A stretch of 7,106 bases of DNA from Actinomycetes bacterium. Lineage in GTDB: Bacteria > Actinomycetota > CALGFH01. This document shows positions 6,043-7,106 of the stretch, piece by piece. Position 1 is the stretch's first letter, and each line of letters opens with the position of its first letter. The stretch covers positions 1 to 7,106 of the forward strand of contig JASLIH010000663.1 in assembly GCA_030152105.1 (NCBI GenBank). Reading direction: 5' to 3'. The notes below the pieces were generated by a model. The model was not told the DNA's origin. It did not search any database and worked only from the letters and a program-made list of their open reading frames with translations. Both the position numbers and the translations under genes were made by a program.

Positions 6043-7106
6043 CCCCCGATCGGGGGGAAGCTGGCCGTCGCCGTCTCGGCCACCACCATCTGGGCGGCCG
6101 ACTCCGACGGGGCCTGCCTGGCGGCCAGCGCGGCCAGGGCGGCGTCCTGGCCGACGTCGTGGCCCTGGCCCTCCGAGAGCAGCCAGCGGACCTCGAGCAG
6201 GTCGCAGTAGGCCTGGATCGGGTCGGCGACGTCGCCGAGGGCGGCGGCCGCCCTGGCCATGCCGGGCTCGAACACGTCGGTGCGCCAGCGGAACCCGGCG
6301 ACCACGTCGCTGGCCGCCGCCTCGGGCCCCTCGACGGCCAGCCGGGCCTGGTTGGCGCGCAGGTCGTTGAGCAGGATGGCCGCCTGGCCCTCGCCGACCT
6401 CCAGGCCGGTCAGGCGCCGCAGCTCCTGGGCGTGGAAGCGGCGGTTGGCCACCGCGACCTTGAGCCGCAGGGTGCTGCGGTCCTCGGTGGCCGGCTCCAG
6501 GGCCAGCTCGTCGATGGCGAAGCCGAGCTCGTTGAGCCGGCGCACCCGGGCCTCGACCTTGTAGCGCTCACCGGTGCCGAAGGTCTCGGTGTGGGTCAGC
6601 TCCTCCCACAGGGCGCGGTAGCGGTCGGCGATGCTCTCGGCGGCGGCCAGGTCCTCGTCGATCCGTTCGCCGCTCTCCCCCAGCTCCATGGAGACGTCGA
6701 CCAGGTCGCCGGAGACGTTCTCGACCAGGATGTCGAGGTCGTGGGCGCGCTGGCCGTTGCTCAGGGCCGCGTGGACCTCGCTGGTCTCGGCGTCGACCAG
6801 GAACGCCTGGAGGAGCTGGCCGTCGCGCTTGAACAGGGTGTTGGCCAGCGAGCAGTCGCCCCAGAACACCCCCTCGCGGTGCAGGTCGACGAGCAGCCCG
6901 GCGATGGCGTCGAGCAGCCGCTCGCGGTGCTTGACGAGCTCGCGGGGAAGCCGGCGGAACAGCCGCCGGAACTGCCAGGAGTGCTCCAGGTACTCGGTGA
7001 CCAGGATCGAGTTGCCGGTGTCGGGCTGGTCGACCAGGCCGACCGGCCGCACCGCCGGCAGCTCCCGGACCTCGAGGTCGCGCAGCACCCGGTACTCCTT
7101 GTCGGC
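6039..7106 (-). CDS. DUF4032-family protein with kinase-like N-terminal domain, 5'-truncated by the window edge
   Basis: The window holds the last 355 residues; the reading frame stays open to the edge. The first visible residues (ADKEYRVLRDLE) already match the interior of the family, so the GTG at 7088 is an internal valine codon and the true start lies outside. The N-terminal half resembles the phosphotransferase fold of the LPS-kinase (WaaP/Kdo kinase) and aminoglycoside-kinase type. GVFWGDCSLANTLF at visible residues 79-92 corresponds to the catalytic GD....N loop, and FLVDAET at 102-108 to the metal-binding Asp. The C-terminal half (about 160-320) is the DUF4032 region, with YKVEARVRRLNELGF at 182-196, FHAQELRRLTGL at 224-235 and a closing RWLLSEGQGHDVG near 307-319. 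No transmembrane segment is visible. The substrate is unknown, and family placement is from memory of the motifs. The stop overlaps the tetR stop tail to tail. Confidence 0.85.
   Translation of the reverse strand, partial: ADKEYRVLRDLEVRELPAVRPVGLVDQPDTGNSILVTEYLEHSWQFRRLFRRLPRELVKHRERLLDAIAGLLVDLHREGVFWGDCSLANTLFKRDGQLLQAFLVDAETSEVHAALSNGQRAHDLDILVENVSGDLVDVSMELGESGERIDEDLAAAESIADRYRALWEELTHTETFGTGERYKVEARVRRLNELGFAIDELALEPATEDRSTLRLKVAVANRRFHAQELRRLTGLEVGEGQAAILLNDLRANQARLAVEGPEAAASDVVAGFRWRTDVFEPGMARAAAALGDVADPIQAYCDLLEVRWLLSEGQGHDVGQDAALAALAARQAPSESAAQMVVAETATASFPPIGG
6043..6056. terminator. GC palindrome between convergent genes, possible bidirectional terminator
   Basis: CCCCCGATCGGGGG is a perfect 14-bp palindrome directly after the tetR stop. 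It forms the last codons (PPIGG) of the converging gene. As RNA it could fold into a 5-bp stem with a 4-nt loop in either direction. The adjoining GGGGCCCC (6031-6038) offers competing pairings with it. There is no T-tract on either side, so intrinsic termination is uncertain. It could equally be a chance product of GC-rich coding sequence. Confidence 0.3.

Noticed and set aside
7086..7088. GTG as the start of the DUF4032 gene
   Set aside because: Codons upstream to the window edge remain open and encode ADKEYR, which fits the family interior, so this GTG is an internal valine.

Overview
The window is very GC-rich throughout (clearly above 70%), with codons that nearly always end in G or C. 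Gene boundaries are tightly packed. One gene belongs to the DUF4032 kinase-like family, which I associate mainly with actinobacteria. Together these suggest a high-GC actinobacterium, possibly an uncultivated lineage, but I cannot name the genus.

Layout. (1) Bases 1-945, minus strand: most of a Y-family translesion DNA polymerase (Pol IV, DinB), whose 3' end lies outside the window. (2) Bases 946-1029: an 84-bp divergent intergenic region holding alternating GCATC/GATGC half-sites and a possible -10 box. (3) Bases 1030-5395, plus strand: a compact four-gene unit. It has a geranylgeranyl diphosphate synthase (crtE type), a phytoene desaturase (crtI), a phytoene synthase (crtB) and an unrecognised membrane-anchored extracytoplasmic protein. 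There is a 6-bp gap after crtE and an ATGA stop/start overlap at each of the next two junctions. (4) Bases 5396-5448: a short AT-richer leader with a small palindrome. (5) Bases 5449-6042, plus strand: a TetR-family regulator. (6) Bases 6039-7106, minus strand: the C-terminal part of a DUF4032 kinase-like protein whose 5' end lies outside the window. It converges on tetR, and the two stop codons overlap.

How the genes fit together. CrtE makes geranylgeranyl diphosphate, CrtB condenses two of these into phytoene, and CrtI desaturates phytoene towards lycopene. This is a complete C40 carotenoid backbone pathway. No lycopene cyclase, ketolase or glycosyltransferase is present here, so the end product is lycopene or depends on genes elsewhere. 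The fourth gene is coupled to crtB and is the least explained element. The TetR regulator may control itself and perhaps the crt unit, but nothing in the sequence proves this.

I did not find an obviously new multi-gene system. The points most worth following up are the crt-coupled unknown protein, the half-site cluster in the dinB/crtE divergent region, and the placement of a translesion polymerase back to back with a photoprotection operon. There is no gene-free stretch longer than about 85 bases, and I saw no RNA gene, mobile element or CRISPR array.
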